Of a stretch of DNA of 36,821 nt, positions 1 to 10,723 are shown one piece after another. The position numbers and the translations under genes are program-made. The notes beneath the pieces are model-generated. The model was given only the letters and a program-made list of their open reading frames with translations. It made no database searches and was not told where the DNA came from. Origin of the DNA: Chlamydiia bacterium (GTDB lineage Bacteria > Chlamydiota > Chlamydiia > Chlamydiales > 2-12-FULL-49-11); assembly GCA_022601595.1 (NCBI GenBank), contig JAJACI010000010.1:1-36821 (forward strand), read 5' to 3'. Every line of letters begins with the position of its first letter. Positions within the stretch are counted from its first letter, which is position 1.

Positions 1-80
1 GGGATGGGGCGCCACGAAAAATGGAATTTATAAGAAATCTGGAAAATTATAAAACTGTCCGTTTTTCAGAGTCTCCTTAA
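1..80 (+). repeat. Right half of a ~168-bp palindromic interspersed element (left part outside window)
   Basis: gggatggggcg..gaaaaatggaatttataagaaatct..attataaaactgtccgtttttcagagtctccttaa matches 1470-1549 and the reverse complement of 28632-28715. Confidence 0.8.
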
Positions 81-158
81 TAACTGCTAGTCTCATAACG
101 GAGCTAGTCTATAGAACTTCTTGAGTATATTTGCAACTCATGTTAGGATGGTCAGATT

Positions 159-1379
159 ATGAAAGCTGTTTTATCTAGATTTTTTTCTTACAAAGTATTG
201 TCTGCCGGTTTTTTAGTTGCAGGTGCTTGTATTGGCGGAGGAATTCTTGGAGTTCCTGTGGAGGCAGGCTCTTTGGGTTTTTATCCATCAGCTATTATGC
301 TCTTGATGTCGTGGCTTTTTATGACCCTTACCGCTTTTTTATACGGTGAGGCGGCGCTGTGGATGAAGGATGATAATGCCCACTTGGTTTCCATTGCCAA
401 ACATTTGCTTGGAAGGTGGGGAGAGTGGATTACCGTTATATTATATATTTTTATGGGGTACGCCTCGCTGGTTGCCTATAATTCTGGTGGTTCTCAGTTG
501 ATTGACCATCTATTTCAAGGGGCGTTTTCTGTTTCTCTAACACCTATTGTAAGCTCTATTTTATATGCAGTGGTTTTTGGTTCCGTGTTTTATTTTGGAG
601 CAAAGATATTAGGGGCAATCAATACCTTGTTGATGGTTGGCTTGATTGTTTCTTATGTGATGATGACTGCTATGGGAATAGAGGGGGTGAAATCAGAGCT
701 CTTGTCAAGATCTTCTTGGACAGGCTTTTATGCCGTTGTTCCATTGATGATTACCTCTTTCAGCTTTCAGATGATAGTTCCAAGTATTGCTCTTTATTTA
801 GATAAAGATGCTAAAGATCTTAAATATACTTTGATTTTTGGTGCTACCTTGGCTCTCATCTTCTATTTACTTTGGATATTTGTAGTGATGGGAACGGTTC
901 CAAATGAGGGGAAAAGCGGTTTAAAAGAGGCGCTTGAGAATGGTCAGGTTGCAACCGTGTCTTTAAGGCTATACGCTCATAGAAATATTATTGCAGTGCT
1001 TGGTGAGTGGTTTGCCTTTTTTGCGATAACCACCTCGTATTTGGGCATTGGTCTGGGTTTGTTTGACTTTTTAGCAGACTTGTTTCGGGTAGAAAAAAAG
1101 GGGCTGGGCAAGTTTATCTTGGGCCTTCTTGTAGTTCTTCCCACCTTGTATATAACAATGGCCTACCCAAACACCTTTTTAGATGCGCTGGATATTACAG
1201 GGGGCCTTGGAGATTCTATTTTGAATGGAATTATACCTGTTTTGATGGTTTGGATGGGCCGCTATGTGATTGGCTATAAAAGCGAGCTTAAGCTTATGGG
1301 AGGAAAAACCATCCTTTCAGCGCTATTTATCTGTTCGTTGCTTATTATTACTTCTCAAATACTAAAATGGGTGCTTTAG
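159..1379 (+). CDS. tyrP: Aromatic amino acid (tyrosine/tryptophan) transporter, HAAAP family
   Basis: 406 aa multi-TM protein, N-terminal GACIGGGILGVPVEAGSLGFYPS typical of TyrP/Mtr permeases. Confidence 0.85.
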   Translation: MKAVLSRFFSYKVLSAGFLVAGACIGGGILGVPVEAGSLGFYPSAIMLLMSWLFMTLTAFLYGEAALWMKDDNAHLVSIAKHLLGRWGEWITVILYIFMGYASLVAYNSGGSQLIDHLFQGAFSVSLTPIVSSILYAVVFGSVFYFGAKILGAINTLLMVGLIVSYVMMTAMGIEGVKSELLSRSSWTGFYAVVPLMITSFSFQMIVPSIALYLDKDAKDLKYTLIFGATLALIFYLLWIFVVMGTVPNEGKSGLKEALENGQVATVSLRLYAHRNIIAVLGEWFAFFAITTSYLGIGLGLFDFLADLFRVEKKGLGKFILGLLVVLPTLYITMAYPNTFLDALDITGGLGDSILNGIIPVLMVWMGRYVIGYKSELKLMGGKTILSALFICSLLIITSQILKWVL

Positions 1380-1381
1380 GA

Positions 1382-1549
1382 TTAAGGAGAGTCTGATAAA
1401 CTACACCTTTTAGAATTTCTTCAGATTTTTTGAGATAAATTTGATTTTGGAATGAGCTGCATCCCTTTAGGGATGGAGCGTGATGAAAAATGGAATTTAT
1501 AAAAAATCTATGGGATTCTGAAACTGTCCGTTTATCAGAGTCTCCTTAA
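1382..1549 (+). mobile_element. Palindromic MITE-like element, complete copy with ~20-bp inverted termini
   Basis: Left end ttaaggagagtctgataaac (1382-1401) and right end gtttatcagagtctccttaa (1530-1549) are inverted repeats with one mismatch; interior folds around catccctttagggatg; homologous to 28629-28954. Confidence 0.8.
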
Positions 1550-1588
1550 GGAGATTATAAAACTGTCCGTTTTTCAGAGTCTTCTTAA
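1550..1588 (+). repeat. Extra tandem copy of the element right end
   Basis: gagattataaaactgtccgtttttcagagtcttcttaa repeats the right-end sequence directly after the complete copy. Confidence 0.7.
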
Positions 1589-1989
1589 ATATATTTGGCT
1601 GCGATAGATCTCATTTCATTGAAGAGATTGCTTATCCCTGTTTGTCTATGCATGGAAATCTTGCCGAGAATAGGTAGTGTTTTTAGGATAACTGGCGGAT
1701 TTGTGAATAGTATTTTTGGGGTTTCACTAGTATATAGATATACAAGAAGGGCGGCTAGTCCTTTTGAAATGAGCGCCTCACTTTGTATAAAAAATTCTAA
1801 TTTACCGTCTTCAAAGCGGTGTGTAAGGTAAAGCTCACTTTGACATCCTTTTACAAGATTTTCTTTTTTTATCTCGCTTTCTGGAAAGGGGGTCGCTCGC
1901 TCTCCAAATGAAATAATTTCTTTATACAGTTCTCTTTCTGTTCTCTCTTTGGTGAATATTTTTTCGATTGCAGCAAGTTTTTTTTTCAT
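1585..1989 (-). CDS. sufE: SufE-like Fe-S cluster assembly protein
   Basis: 134 aa; [53 protein letters not shown] matches the SufE/CsdE fold with the GCQS catalytic Cys. Confidence 0.85.
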   Translation of the reverse strand: MKKKLAAIEKIFTKERTERELYKEIISFGERATPFPESEIKKENLVKGCQSELYLTHRFEDGKLEFFIQSEALISKGLAALLVYLYTSETPKILFTNPPVILKTLPILGKISMHRQTGISNLFNEMRSIAAKYI

Positions 1990-2089
1990 ATTTCAAGAGA
2001 GAATAAGATTTATATTGAGAATAATACCATATTTATTTATTATACCACAACAATATTGCGTAACAGTTATTAATTTAAGGAAAAAGAAA

Positions 2090-2314
2090 ATGGCAAATAA
2101 AGAAGATGTATTAGAAGTGGAAGGCACTGTAAAAGAGTTGCTTCCGAATATGACGTTTGTGGTTCGTCTCGACAATGGGATTGAAATCAAGGCTCATTTG
2201 TGCGGGAAAATGAGAATGAGGAATATTCGAGTTTTGGTGGGGGATCATGTAAAAATTGAAATGTCTTCCTATGACTTGACTAAAGGGAGAATTGTATACA
2301 GAGGAAAAAGGTAG
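2090..2314 (+). CDS. infA: Translation initiation factor IF-1
   Basis: [77 protein letters not shown] track start at 1949 is over-extended, ATG at 2090 follows aagg. Confidence 0.95.
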   Translation: MANKEDVLEVEGTVKELLPNMTFVVRLDNGIEIKAHLCGKMRMRNIRVLVGDHVKIEMSSYDLTKGRIVYRGKR

Positions 2315-2435
2315 GAATGTAAGATTTACTATTGCTTTTTTTTTACCCTTTAGCTATACTACTTCACATTCGAGAATTAAACTAAAGTATACCACAAAAG
2401 GTGATACTACGGGAGAGGATAGAAAAAACTAAGGC

Positions 2436-2507
2436 GCCCAGGTAGCTCAGCGGTAGAGCACTTGCATGGTAAGCAAGCGGTCGTAGGTTCGATTCCTGTT
2501 CTGGGCA
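2436..2507 (+). tRNA. tRNA-Thr (GGT)
   Basis: Cloverleaf read by eye: acceptor GCCCAGG/TCTGGGC, D-stem GCTC/GAGC, anticodon arm cttgc-atGGTaa-gcaag, T-loop ttcgatt. Confidence 0.93.
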
Positions 2508-2550
2508 AAAACATAAACAAAAAAAAGATCTTTTCGGAGGACAAACAGTA

Positions 2551-3732
2551 ATGGCAAAAGAAAAATTTTCAAGAGATAAACCACACGTAAACATCGGGAC
2601 TATTGGTCACGTTGACCATGGTAAGACAACACTTACTGCAGCGATTACTAAAGTGCTAGCGGAAGCAGGCGGCGCAGACTTTAAAGACTACGCAGCAATT
2701 GATAACGCACCAGAAGAAAAAGCGCGTGGTATTACAATTAACTCAAGTCACGTTGAGTATGAAACAGATAAAAGGCACTATGCTCACGTTGATTGCCCAG
2801 GACACGCTGACTACGTTAAAAATATGATTACAGGTGCGGCTCAAATGGATGGAGCGATACTTGTTGTTGCTGCAACAGATGGTGCTATGCCTCAGACAAG
2901 AGAGCACATTCTGCTTGCTAAGCAAGTTGGAGTGCCATCTATCGTTGTTTTCATCAACAAATGTGACCAAGTGGAAGATGAAGAGCTTCTTGATCTAGTT
3001 GAAATGGAGCTAGATGAGCTTTTAAGTTCACAAGGTTATGAGGATACTGCTTTTGTAAGAGGTTCGGCTCTTAAAGCGCTAGAAGGTGATGCTAAGTATG
3101 TAGAGAAAGTGATTGAGCTGATGAATGTTGTGGATGAGAAAATCCCAACTCCAGCGCGTGAAGTAGACAAGCCTTTCCTAATGCCGATTGAGGATGTTTT
3201 CTCTATCGCAGGTCGTGGTACTGTTGTTACAGGCCGTGTAGAAAGAGGTGTGGTAAACGTTAATGATAAGATCGACCTAGTTGGTATTACTGAAACTCGT
3301 AAAGAGCTTGTTGTAACAGGTCTTGAAATGTTTAACAAACTACTTGATGAAGCAAGAGCTGGTGAGAACGTTGGAGTTCTTATAAGAGGTCTTGATAAAA
3401 AAGCGGTAGAAAGAGGAATGGTTCTTTGTGCTTGTGGCACAACTAAGGCTCATACTAAGTTTACAGGTAGTGTTTATGTGTTAACTAAAGATGAGGGTGG
3501 ACGTCATAAGCCTTTCTTCTCAGGTTATAGACCACAGTTCTACTTAAGAACAACTGACGTAACAGGAACTGTAACTCTTGCAGAGGGAACAGAGATGGTT
3601 ATGCCGGGTGATAATGCAGAGATTACTGGTGAGCTTCTTTCTCCTGTTGCTATGGAAGAAGGAATGCGTTTTGCTATCCGTGAGGGTGGTAGAACAATTG
3701 GTGCTGGTACTGTTTCGAAGATTATTACGTAA
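2551..3732 (+). CDS. tuf: Elongation factor Tu
   Basis: 393 aa; [46 protein letters not shown]. Confidence 0.98.
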   Translation: MAKEKFSRDKPHVNIGTIGHVDHGKTTLTAAITKVLAEAGGADFKDYAAIDNAPEEKARGITINSSHVEYETDKRHYAHVDCPGHADYVKNMITGAAQMDGAILVVAATDGAMPQTREHILLAKQVGVPSIVVFINKCDQVEDEELLDLVEMELDELLSSQGYEDTAFVRGSALKALEGDAKYVEKVIELMNVVDEKIPTPAREVDKPFLMPIEDVFSIAGRGTVVTGRVERGVVNVNDKIDLVGITETRKELVVTGLEMFNKLLDEARAGENVGVLIRGLDKKAVERGMVLCACGTTKAHTKFTGSVYVLTKDEGGRHKPFFSGYRPQFYLRTTDVTGTVTLAEGTEMVMPGDNAEITGELLSPVAMEEGMRFAIREGGRTIGAGTVSKIIT

Positions 3733-3743
3733 TAAAAGCATGT

Positions 3744-3765
3744 AAGGAGCGGGTGACCGCTCCTT
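3744..3765 (+). terminator. Stem-loop after tuf
   Basis: aaggagcgg-gtga-ccgctcctt, 9-bp perfect stem, no long T-run; could be a processing hairpin ahead of tRNA-Trp. Confidence 0.5.
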
Positions 3766-3769
3766 GCTT

Positions 3770-3842
3770 GGGTGTGTAGCTCAGTTGGTAGAGCAGCGGT
3801 CTCCAAAGCCGCAGGTCAGGGGTTCGAGACCCTTCGCACTCG
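3770..3842 (+). tRNA. tRNA-Trp (CCA)
   Basis: Acceptor GGGTGTG/CGCACTC, anticodon arm gcggt-ctCCAaa-gccgc, T-loop ttcgaga. Confidence 0.93.
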
Positions 3843-3860
3843 TTAAAATAAGGGAAGAGT

Positions 3861-4100
3861 ATGACAGAGATGGCTGAAGAAAATAATCAAGCAAAAGAAG
3901 TGAAGAAAGAATCTTTTATTGTGTCTTTGAAAAAAGAGGCATCGAAGATTGTTTGGCCTTCTAAGAAAAGTTTAAAAACAAGCGTTAAAATTGTAATTAT
4001 TTCTATGTTTGTTTTCGGTTTAGGTATTTATTGTGCAGATTTGTTTGTCAATAAGGCGGTCTCTATGTTAAACTCTGTGATTTTTAGATTGATAGGATAA
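3861..4100 (+). CDS. secE: Preprotein translocase subunit SecE
   Basis: 79 aa, KKEASKIVWPSKKSLKTSVKIVIISMFVFGLGIYCADL; between tRNA-Trp and nusG. Confidence 0.93.
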   Translation: MTEMAEENNQAKEVKKESFIVSLKKEASKIVWPSKKSLKTSVKIVIISMFVFGLGIYCADLFVNKAVSMLNSVIFRLIG

Positions 4101-4104
4101 ATAA

Positions 4105-4644
4105 ATGTCAGAAAATTGGTATGTGCTCCAGGTTTTTTCCGGGCAGGAAAAAAAAGTTCAGCGTTCTATTTTAGAAAATGCTGAAAAGACAGGCTTAAAA
4201 AGTCATATTGCAGAGGTGTATATTCCTGTGGAAAATGTGGTTGAGGTTAAATCTGGAAAAAAAGTAATTAGAGAAAAGATTTTATGGCCAGGTTATGTCC
4301 TGGTTAAAATGGATATTGTAGATGAGGTATGGCATTTCATTAAGAATGAAAATGGCGTGCTTGATTTCTTAGGCGGGGGAGCTCCTGCGCCGTTAAGTGA
4401 TAAGGAAGTAGATGATCTTGTGAAAAATCTAACAGCTGAAGAAGGCGAGGTAGTTCATAAGTATAATATAGATTGTGGTGATGTAGTGAAGATAACAGAA
4501 GGTGTTTTTGTGAATCTTACCGGCACAGTCTCTGAAATATTTCAAGATAAGGGAAAATTGAGTGTACTTGTTTCTATCTTTGGTAGAGACACTAAAGTGG
4601 ATGATCTTGAAATGTGGCAAGTTGAAAAAATAACAAATGATTAA
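4105..4644 (+). CDS. nusG: Transcription termination/antitermination factor NusG
   Basis: NWYVLQVFSGQEKKV...LWPGYVLVKM...GTVSEIFQDKGKLSVLVSIFGRDTKVDL-like KOW domain. Confidence 0.96.
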   Translation: MSENWYVLQVFSGQEKKVQRSILENAEKTGLKSHIAEVYIPVENVVEVKSGKKVIREKILWPGYVLVKMDIVDEVWHFIKNENGVLDFLGGGAPAPLSDKEVDDLVKNLTAEEGEVVHKYNIDCGDVVKITEGVFVNLTGTVSEIFQDKGKLSVLVSIFGRDTKVDDLEMWQVEKITND

Positions 4645-4658
4645 GGCAGGAATAGATA

Positions 4659-5102
4659 ATGGCTAAGAAAAAAGTAGTAAAAATAATTAAATTACAAATT
4701 CCATGTGGAAAAGCAAGTCCTGCGCCACCAATTGGACCAGCGCTTGGTTCAGCTGGTGTGAATATCATGGCTTTTTGTAAAGAATTTAATGCGAAAACAC
4801 AGGGTGGATCAGATCTTTTACCTGTTGTGATTACAGTATATGCGGACAAGAGTTTTACTTTTATTACAAAGCAGCCTCCAATGTCAAGATTGATTTTGGC
4901 GCAGCTTAAATTAGGTAAAGGATCTTCTGTTCCAAATAGAGATAAAGTAGGAAAGTTAAGCAAAGACGACGTCAAGGAAATTATCAAGAGAAAACTTCCA
5001 GATTTACGTTTAAAGCATGACATTGCTACAGATGAAGGATTTCTAGCAGCTTCTAACATCGTTACGGGAACGGCCCGTTCGATGGGTATAGATGCCGAGT
5101 AA
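4659..5102 (+). CDS. rplK: 50S ribosomal protein L11
   Basis: [36 protein letters not shown]. Confidence 0.98.
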   Translation: MAKKKVVKIIKLQIPCGKASPAPPIGPALGSAGVNIMAFCKEFNAKTQGGSDLLPVVITVYADKSFTFITKQPPMSRLILAQLKLGKGSSVPNRDKVGKLSKDDVKEIIKRKLPDLRLKHDIATDEGFLAASNIVTGTARSMGIDAE

Positions 5103-5126
5103 GAATAAATAAAATAGAGTACAATA

Positions 5127-5816
5127 ATGAAAAGAAGTAAAAGATTTAATGATGCGGTCAAAGACATTGATTTAGCAAAAGTCTATTCTATCGATGAAGC
5201 AGTGAAGGTCTTAAAAGCCGTATCGCCTGCTAAATTTGATGAGACTTTTGAGCTTGCATTAAAAATGGGTGTAGATCCAAGAAAAGCAGATCAGCAAGTA
5301 AGAGGTAGTAACTTATTACCAAACGGTACAGGCAAAGATGTAAAAGTTCTTGTTTTTGCAAAAGGTGATAAAGCTAAAGAGGCGTTAGAGGCTGGAGCTG
5401 ACTTTGTTGGTGGTGATGAGCTAGCTGAGAAAATTAAAGAGGGTTGGACTGGGTTCAATCAGGTTATTGCGACACCAGATATGATGAGAGTTGTTGGTCG
5501 TTTAGGTAGAATTCTTGGACCAAGAGGTCTTATGCCTGCACCTAAAGCTGGAACTGTAACAACAGAAGTTGCAAAAACCGTAAAAGAAGTAAAATCTGGA
5601 AGGGTTGAGTTTAAAGTGGACAAAAGTTCAAATATACACACAATCTTTGGGAAAATTTCTTTTTCAGTAGAGCATTTAGTGGAAAATTTCAAATCATTAT
5701 TAGATGCTATAATTAAAAGTAAGCCTGCGGCTATGAAAGGTGCATATATTAAGTCTATTAGTATATCTACTTCCATGGGGCCGGGATTAAAACTAGAATC
5801 TAGCACCGTGCAGTAG
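5127..5816 (+). CDS. rplA: 50S ribosomal protein L1
   Basis: [29 protein letters not shown]...[20 protein letters not shown]. Confidence 0.98.
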   Translation: MKRSKRFNDAVKDIDLAKVYSIDEAVKVLKAVSPAKFDETFELALKMGVDPRKADQQVRGSNLLPNGTGKDVKVLVFAKGDKAKEALEAGADFVGGDELAEKIKEGWTGFNQVIATPDMMRVVGRLGRILGPRGLMPAPKAGTVTTEVAKTVKEVKSGRVEFKVDKSSNIHTIFGKISFSVEHLVENFKSLLDAIIKSKPAAMKGAYIKSISISTSMGPGLKLESSTVQ

Positions 5817-5826
5817 GAGTAAATAA

Positions 5827-6339
5827 ATGTCAGCTGAAAAACAAGCGCTTCTAGAAGAAGTGAAAGAAAAGATTGATTTAGAAGATGGTTTTATTCTTGC
5901 GTCCTATGATAAATTAGATGCAAATGCAATAGCTGGAATGAGATCAGAATTAGTAAAAGCAGGCGGTGATATGTTTGTTGTAAAGAAGAGAATCTTTGCA
6001 AAAGCAGCAACCGACAAAAATATAACATACTCGTTAGATGAGTTAGAAGGTCATGTTCTTCTTGCAATGGGAAAAGGAAATTTCCCGGCCGTTGCAAAAG
6101 AACTGTTTAAAGCAAAGAAAGAAACAAAGGCTTTAAAGATTTTAGGTGGATTTTTTGAGGAAAAAAAATGCGCCCCTTCAGAAGTGGAACAAATATCTAA
6201 CTTACCATCACTTGATGAGATGAGAGCGCAAATTATCGGGTTACTAGAGGCTCCTATGGGACAGACTTTAGCAACTATCGAAGCTTTGTTATCAAGTGTT
6301 ATGCATTGTATGGAAAATAAAAATTTAAAAGAAAAATAA
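5827..6339 (+). CDS. rplJ: 50S ribosomal protein L10
   Basis: 170 aa, position between rplA and rplL, L10-like N-terminal domain. Confidence 0.95.
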   Translation: MSAEKQALLEEVKEKIDLEDGFILASYDKLDANAIAGMRSELVKAGGDMFVVKKRIFAKAATDKNITYSLDELEGHVLLAMGKGNFPAVAKELFKAKKETKALKILGGFFEEKKCAPSEVEQISNLPSLDEMRAQIIGLLEAPMGQTLATIEALLSSVMHCMENKNLKEK

Positions 6340-6357
6340 AAAGAGAGGAAACATAAA

Positions 6358-6750
6358 ATGAGTGAAGCAACATTGGAAAAAATCGTAGATACACTAAGTG
6401 AACTAAAAGTATTAGACTTAGCTAACCTAAAGACAATGCTAGAGGACAAATGGGGCGTGAAAGCAGCGGCAGCAGCAGTAGCAGCACCAGCAGCGGCAGG
6501 AGCAGCACCAGCAGCGGCAGCAGAAGAGTCTACAGAGTTTGATATTACTCTTAAAAGCATTGATGCTAGTAAGAAAATTGCAGCTATTAAAGCTGTAAGA
6601 AAAATTACAGGTCTTGGTCTGAAAGAAGCTAAAGAAGCAGTTGAAGGCGCGCCTACACCATTAAAGCAAGGTGCATCTAAAGCAGAGGCTGATGAAGCAA
6701 TGAAAGAACTAGCTGATGCTGGTTGTGTAGGAGAGTTAAAAGGTCTTTAA
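6358..6750 (+). CDS. rplL: 50S ribosomal protein L7/L12
   Basis: 130 aa, Ala-rich hinge then [40 protein letters not shown]. Confidence 0.98.
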   Translation: MSEATLEKIVDTLSELKVLDLANLKTMLEDKWGVKAAAAAVAAPAAAGAAPAAAAEESTEFDITLKSIDASKKIAAIKAVRKITGLGLKEAKEAVEGAPTPLKQGASKAEADEAMKELADAGCVGELKGL

Positions 6751-6776
6751 GCACTTTTTTAAATAAACTATTGATT

Positions 6777-6813
6777 GAACATGAGCCCTTCTGCATCAGA
6801 AGGACTCATGTTC
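6777..6813 (+). promoter_or_regulatory. Strong rplL-rpoB intergenic hairpin (attenuator / RNase processing candidate)
   Basis: gaacatgag-c-ccttctg-cat-cagaagg-a-ctcatgttc; 16 paired positions with one internal mismatch. Confidence 0.7.
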
Positions 6814-6870
6814 TGTATAAAGATTAAGGAGGTTCTGGTATATTGCTATTTTGATATTTTAAAATAGATA

Positions 6871-6907
6871 TTTAACAGAATTTCCTTTAGCAACAAACTC
6901 TGTTAAA
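6871..6907 (+). promoter_or_regulatory. Second rpoB leader hairpin just upstream of the RBS
   Basis: tttaacaga...tctgttaaa 9-bp inverted repeat ending ~16 nt before the rpoB ATG. Confidence 0.45.
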
Positions 6908-6923
6908 GAATTAAGGGGGCATT

Positions 6924-9900
6924 ATGCCAAAGAGGTCACCTACAAGGGTGGGGTTTCATAAATCAGAGGAGATCATTGATCTTCCTAATTTAATTGAAAT
7001 TCAAATTAAGTCGTACAAGAACTTTTTACAATCAGAGGGAGAGCCTAATGAGCGAAGGGATGAAGGTTTAGAGGAAGTATTCTCTGAAATTTTCCCTATT
7101 AAAAGCTTTGATGATAAAATTGTTCTAGAGTATTTATCTTATACATTAACAGTACCAAAATATGGTCCACAAGAGTGTTTACGAAGAGGTATTAGCTACA
7201 ATTCTACTCTAAAGACTAATTTCCGTTTAACAGATGAGACAGGTATTAAAGAAGAAGAGGTCTATATGGGCACTATTCCTTTAATGACCGAAAGAGGTAC
7301 TTTTGTTATTAACGGTGCAGAGCGCGTAATCGTTTCTCAGCTTCATAGATCACCAGGTATTTGTTATGAAAGTGCTATGCACCCAAAAGGGATTAACCTC
7401 TTTTCTTTCCGCGTTATTCCTTATAGAGGTAGCTGGTTAGAGGCATCATTTGATATTAACGATTTAATCTATATCTATGTAGATAAGAAGAAGAGAAGAA
7501 GAAAAGTTCTTGCAACATCATTTATTAGAACACTTGGATTTTCAACCAATGCAGATATCATTGAAGAATTTTTTAGTACAAGACGTATCAGAATTAAGTC
7601 AGATGCAGATTTCTCAAAAGTGGTTGGTAAGATTCTTGCAGAAGATGTATTAGATGAAGATTCAGGTATTATTTACGGTAAAGCTGCAGAGAAATTAACA
7701 ACAGCGATGCTAAAAAGAATCTTAGATGCAAACATTGGTTTTGTTCGTATTGCAGAAGATGCAGATGAGACGTCCCCGATCATCAAGATGATAATGAAAG
7801 ATCCAACCGATTCTTATGAGTCAGCTCTTAAAGATTTTTATAGAAAAATTAGACCAGGCGAGCCTGCCACCCTTTCAAATGCTAGATCTTTGATTATGAG
7901 ACTATTTTTTGATTCTAAGAGATACAATCTTGGGCGCGTTGGTCGTTATAAGATGAACATGAAGTTAAAGCTTCCTGTAAATGATGAAACTTTAGAAGAT
8001 GTAACGCTTAGAAAAGAAGATATCATTGCAGCGATTAAGTATTTAATTGATTTAAAAGATCAGAAAAACGATGCCCATGTTGATGACATAGATCACCTTT
8101 CAAATAGACGTGTTAGATCTGTTGGTGAGCTTGTTCAGAATCAGTGTAGAATTGGTTTTGTGAGAATGGAGAAAATTATTCGTGAAAGGATGAATTTATT
8201 TGATTTCGGATCAGATACGCTTACTCCTGGAAAGATTATTTCCGCAAAAGGTTTCCAATCAGTAATGAAGGATTTCTTTGGAAGATCACAGCTGTCTCAA
8301 TTTATGGACCAGGTAAATCCTATAGCAGAACTTACGCATAAACGTAGACTTTCTGCATTAGGACCGGGCGGTCTAAACAGAGAGAGAGCAGGATTTGAAG
8401 TTCGTGATGTTCATACAAGTCACTATGGTAGAATTTGTCCTATTGAAACTCCAGAGGGACCAAACATTGGTTTGATTACATCCCTGTCCTCTTATGCGAA
8501 GATTAATGAATTTGGTTTCATTGAAACGCCGTATAGGATTGTAAGAGATAATATTGTTACTGATGAAATTGAGTATATGACTGCCGACCAAGAGGAGGCA
8601 TGTGTTATCTCTCAGGCGTCTGCTGAGCTGGATGAATTTTCGATGTTTAAAGAGGAAATTTGTTGGGCAAGACATAAGAGTGAATCCCTTCGTATAGAGA
8701 CATCAAAAGTGACTCATATGGACGTATCACCAAAGCAGCTAGTATCTATTGTAACAGCGATGATACCGTTTTTAGAGCATGATGATGCAAACCGTGCCTT
8801 AATGGGTTCTAATATGCAACGCCAAGCGGTGCCTTTATTAAAGCCATCTGCTCCTATTGTGGGAACAGGTATTGAGAAAAGAGCAGCCAAAGATTCTGGA
8901 GCGGTGATGATTGCTCTTGAGGATGGAGTTGTTGATTATGTCGATGGTTTCAAAGTTATTATCGCTTCGAAGACAAATGTCCTTGATAAGAAGGTATATG
9001 ATCTTAAAAAGTTCATGAGAAGTAACTCTGGTACATGTATCAATCAGACACCTCTTGTTGAGGTTGGTGATGATATTAAAGCTGGTGATGTTATAGCCGA
9101 TGGTCCATCAACGGAAAAAGGGGAGATAGCTCTTGGTAAAAACGTATTAGTTGCCTTCATGCCTTGGTGTGGATATAACTATGAGGATGCTATTATCATC
9201 TCTGAGAAGTTGATCAAAGAGGACACTTATACATCTATATATGTAAAAGAGTTCGAGGTAACTGCTCGTGAGACAAAGCTTGGAAAAGAAGATATCACTC
9301 GTGATATACCAAATGTTTCTGAAGAGGCGTTAAGTAATTTAAATGAAGATGGGATAATCCGTATTGGAGCTGAGGTTTCACCTGGAGATATTTTAGTTGG
9401 AAAGGTTACGCCAAAGTCTGAGACAGAGCTTTCGCCAGAGGAAAGATTGTTAAGAGCAATTTTTGGAGAGAAAGCAGCGGATGTAAAAGACGCATCACTT
9501 GTAGCATCTCCTGGTACCGAAGGTGTGGTTATGGACGTGAAAGTTTTTTCTAAGAGAGACCGTCTATCGAAAACAGATGATGAGCTTGTGGAAGAAAAAT
9601 CTAAAACGCATGATCTGAAGAAAGAGTGTAAAGAAAGAGAGTTAGAGATCCAGCTTGAATTACATGAGAAGTTAGGAGCTTTATTGTTAGATAGTCCTAT
9701 AGAAGGTTCTATATTACATAAAAAGAGCGGTGACTTGGTAATTAAAGAAGGGGATATGTTAACTCAAGATCTTCTAGAGACATTTGAGACAGAAGATCTT
9801 GAAGATTATATCTTCCCTAAAGGCGATCGCTTTGCAATGATGACTACTTTTATTAGAGAGTATCGCACCGAGGTTGAAAAACTTCGTATGCAGTACAGCA

Positions 9901-10685
9901 CTGAAGTAGAGTATATTAAGAAAGGTGATGTTGATCTAGACGCAGGTGTTATCAGACAGGTAAAAGTCTATATTGCTACAAAGCGTAAGCTTCAAGTTGG
10001 TGATAAGATGGCTGGACGACATGGTAACAAAGGTGTTGTTTCAAACCTTGTACAAGAGTGTGATATGCCTTACCTAGAAAATGGTGAGACTATTGAAATC
10101 ATCTTGAACCCGCTTGGTGTACCATCAAGGATGAACCTTGGGCAGATGCTTGAGACTCACTTAGGATATGTTGCAAGAAAAGCTGGGATTTATGTTAAGA
10201 GTCCTGTATTCCAAGGATTCCCTGAAAAGGAAATTTGGAAGATGATGGAAGATCAAGGAATGAGATCTGATGGTAAGATGTTCTTATATGACGGACGGAC
10301 AGGGGAGAGATTTGATAGCCCTGTTGTGGTTGGATATATTTATATGCTAAAACTATCTCACCTTGTAGCAGATAAGATTCACGCCCGTGCTATTGGGCCA
10401 TATTCTCTTGTTACACAACAACCACTTGGCGGTAAAGCTAAGATGGGTGGACAGAGATTTGGTGAGATGGAGGTGTGGGCTCTTGAAGCATATGGTGCTG
10501 CCAATTTATTACAAGAGATGCTTACTGTAAAATCTGATGATGTTGCAGGAAGAACTCGAATATATGAATCAATAGTGAAAGGAACAAATGTTCTAGAAGC
10601 TGGCGTACCAGAATCCTTTAATGTTCTTGTAAATGAGATCAAAGGACTAGGTTTAGAGATACATGCAAATACCTGTAGTAAGTAA
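6924..10685 (+). CDS. rpoB: DNA-directed RNA polymerase subunit beta
   Basis: 1253 aa; [61 protein letters not shown]. Confidence 0.99.
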   Translation: MPKRSPTRVGFHKSEEIIDLPNLIEIQIKSYKNFLQSEGEPNERRDEGLEEVFSEIFPIKSFDDKIVLEYLSYTLTVPKYGPQECLRRGISYNSTLKTNFRLTDETGIKEEEVYMGTIPLMTERGTFVINGAERVIVSQLHRSPGICYESAMHPKGINLFSFRVIPYRGSWLEASFDINDLIYIYVDKKKRRRKVLATSFIRTLGFSTNADIIEEFFSTRRIRIKSDADFSKVVGKILAEDVLDEDSGIIYGKAAEKLTTAMLKRILDANIGFVRIAEDADETSPIIKMIMKDPTDSYESALKDFYRKIRPGEPATLSNARSLIMRLFFDSKRYNLGRVGRYKMNMKLKLPVNDETLEDVTLRKEDIIAAIKYLIDLKDQKNDAHVDDIDHLSNRRVRSVGELVQNQCRIGFVRMEKIIRERMNLFDFGSDTLTPGKIISAKGFQSVMKDFFGRSQLSQFMDQVNPIAELTHKRRLSALGPGGLNRERAGFEVRDVHTSHYGRICPIETPEGPNIGLITSLSSYAKINEFGFIETPYRIVRDNIVTDEIEYMTADQEEACVISQASAELDEFSMFKEEICWARHKSESLRIETSKVTHMDVSPKQLVSIVTAMIPFLEHDDANRALMGSNMQRQAVPLLKPSAPIVGTGIEKRAAKDSGAVMIALEDGVVDYVDGFKVIIASKTNVLDKKVYDLKKFMRSNSGTCINQTPLVEVGDDIKAGDVIADGPSTEKGEIALGKNVLVAFMPWCGYNYEDAIIISEKLIKEDTYTSIYVKEFEVTARETKLGKEDITRDIPNVSEEALSNLNEDGIIRIGAEVSPGDILVGKVTPKSETELSPEERLLRAIFGEKAADVKDASLVASPGTEGVVMDVKVFSKRDRLSKTDDELVEEKSKTHDLKKECKERELEIQLELHEKLGALLLDSPIEGSILHKKSGDLVIKEGDMLTQDLLETFETEDLEDYIFPKGDRFAMMTTFIREYRTEVEKLRMQYSTEVEYIKKGDVDLDAGVIRQVKVYIATKRKLQVGDKMAGRHGNKGVVSNLVQECDMPYLENGETIEIILNPLGVPSRMNLGQMLETHLGYVARKAGIYVKSPVFQGFPEKEIWKMMEDQGMRSDGKMFLYDGRTGERFDSPVVVGYIYMLKLSHLVADKIHARAIGPYSLVTQQPLGGKAKMGGQRFGEMEVWALEAYGAANLLQEMLTVKSDDVAGRTRIYESIVKGTNVLEAGVPESFNVLVNEIKGLGLEIHANTCSK

Positions 10686-10723
10686 CAAGTAGTTTTAATT
10701 TTTTACCTCTGTTGGAGAGTTTA

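Noticed and set aside
1949-2089. N-terminal extension of infA
   Set aside because: [12 protein letters not shown] at 2090 is the conserved IF-1 start with a nearby RBS; the extension overlaps sufE antisense.
2382-2594. Minus-strand 70 aa ORF over tRNA-Thr
   Set aside because: It is a translation of tRNA sequence ([23 protein letters not shown] is a common tRNA-antisense artefact).
3036-3440. Antisense ORFs over tuf, rplA, rplJ/L, rpoB, rpoC and tal
   Set aside because: They overlap highly conserved genes completely and have low-complexity translations with no family features.
6460-6530. Ala-codon repeat (gcagcagcagta...) as a tandem repeat of interest
   Set aside because: It encodes the normal flexible hinge of L7/L12.
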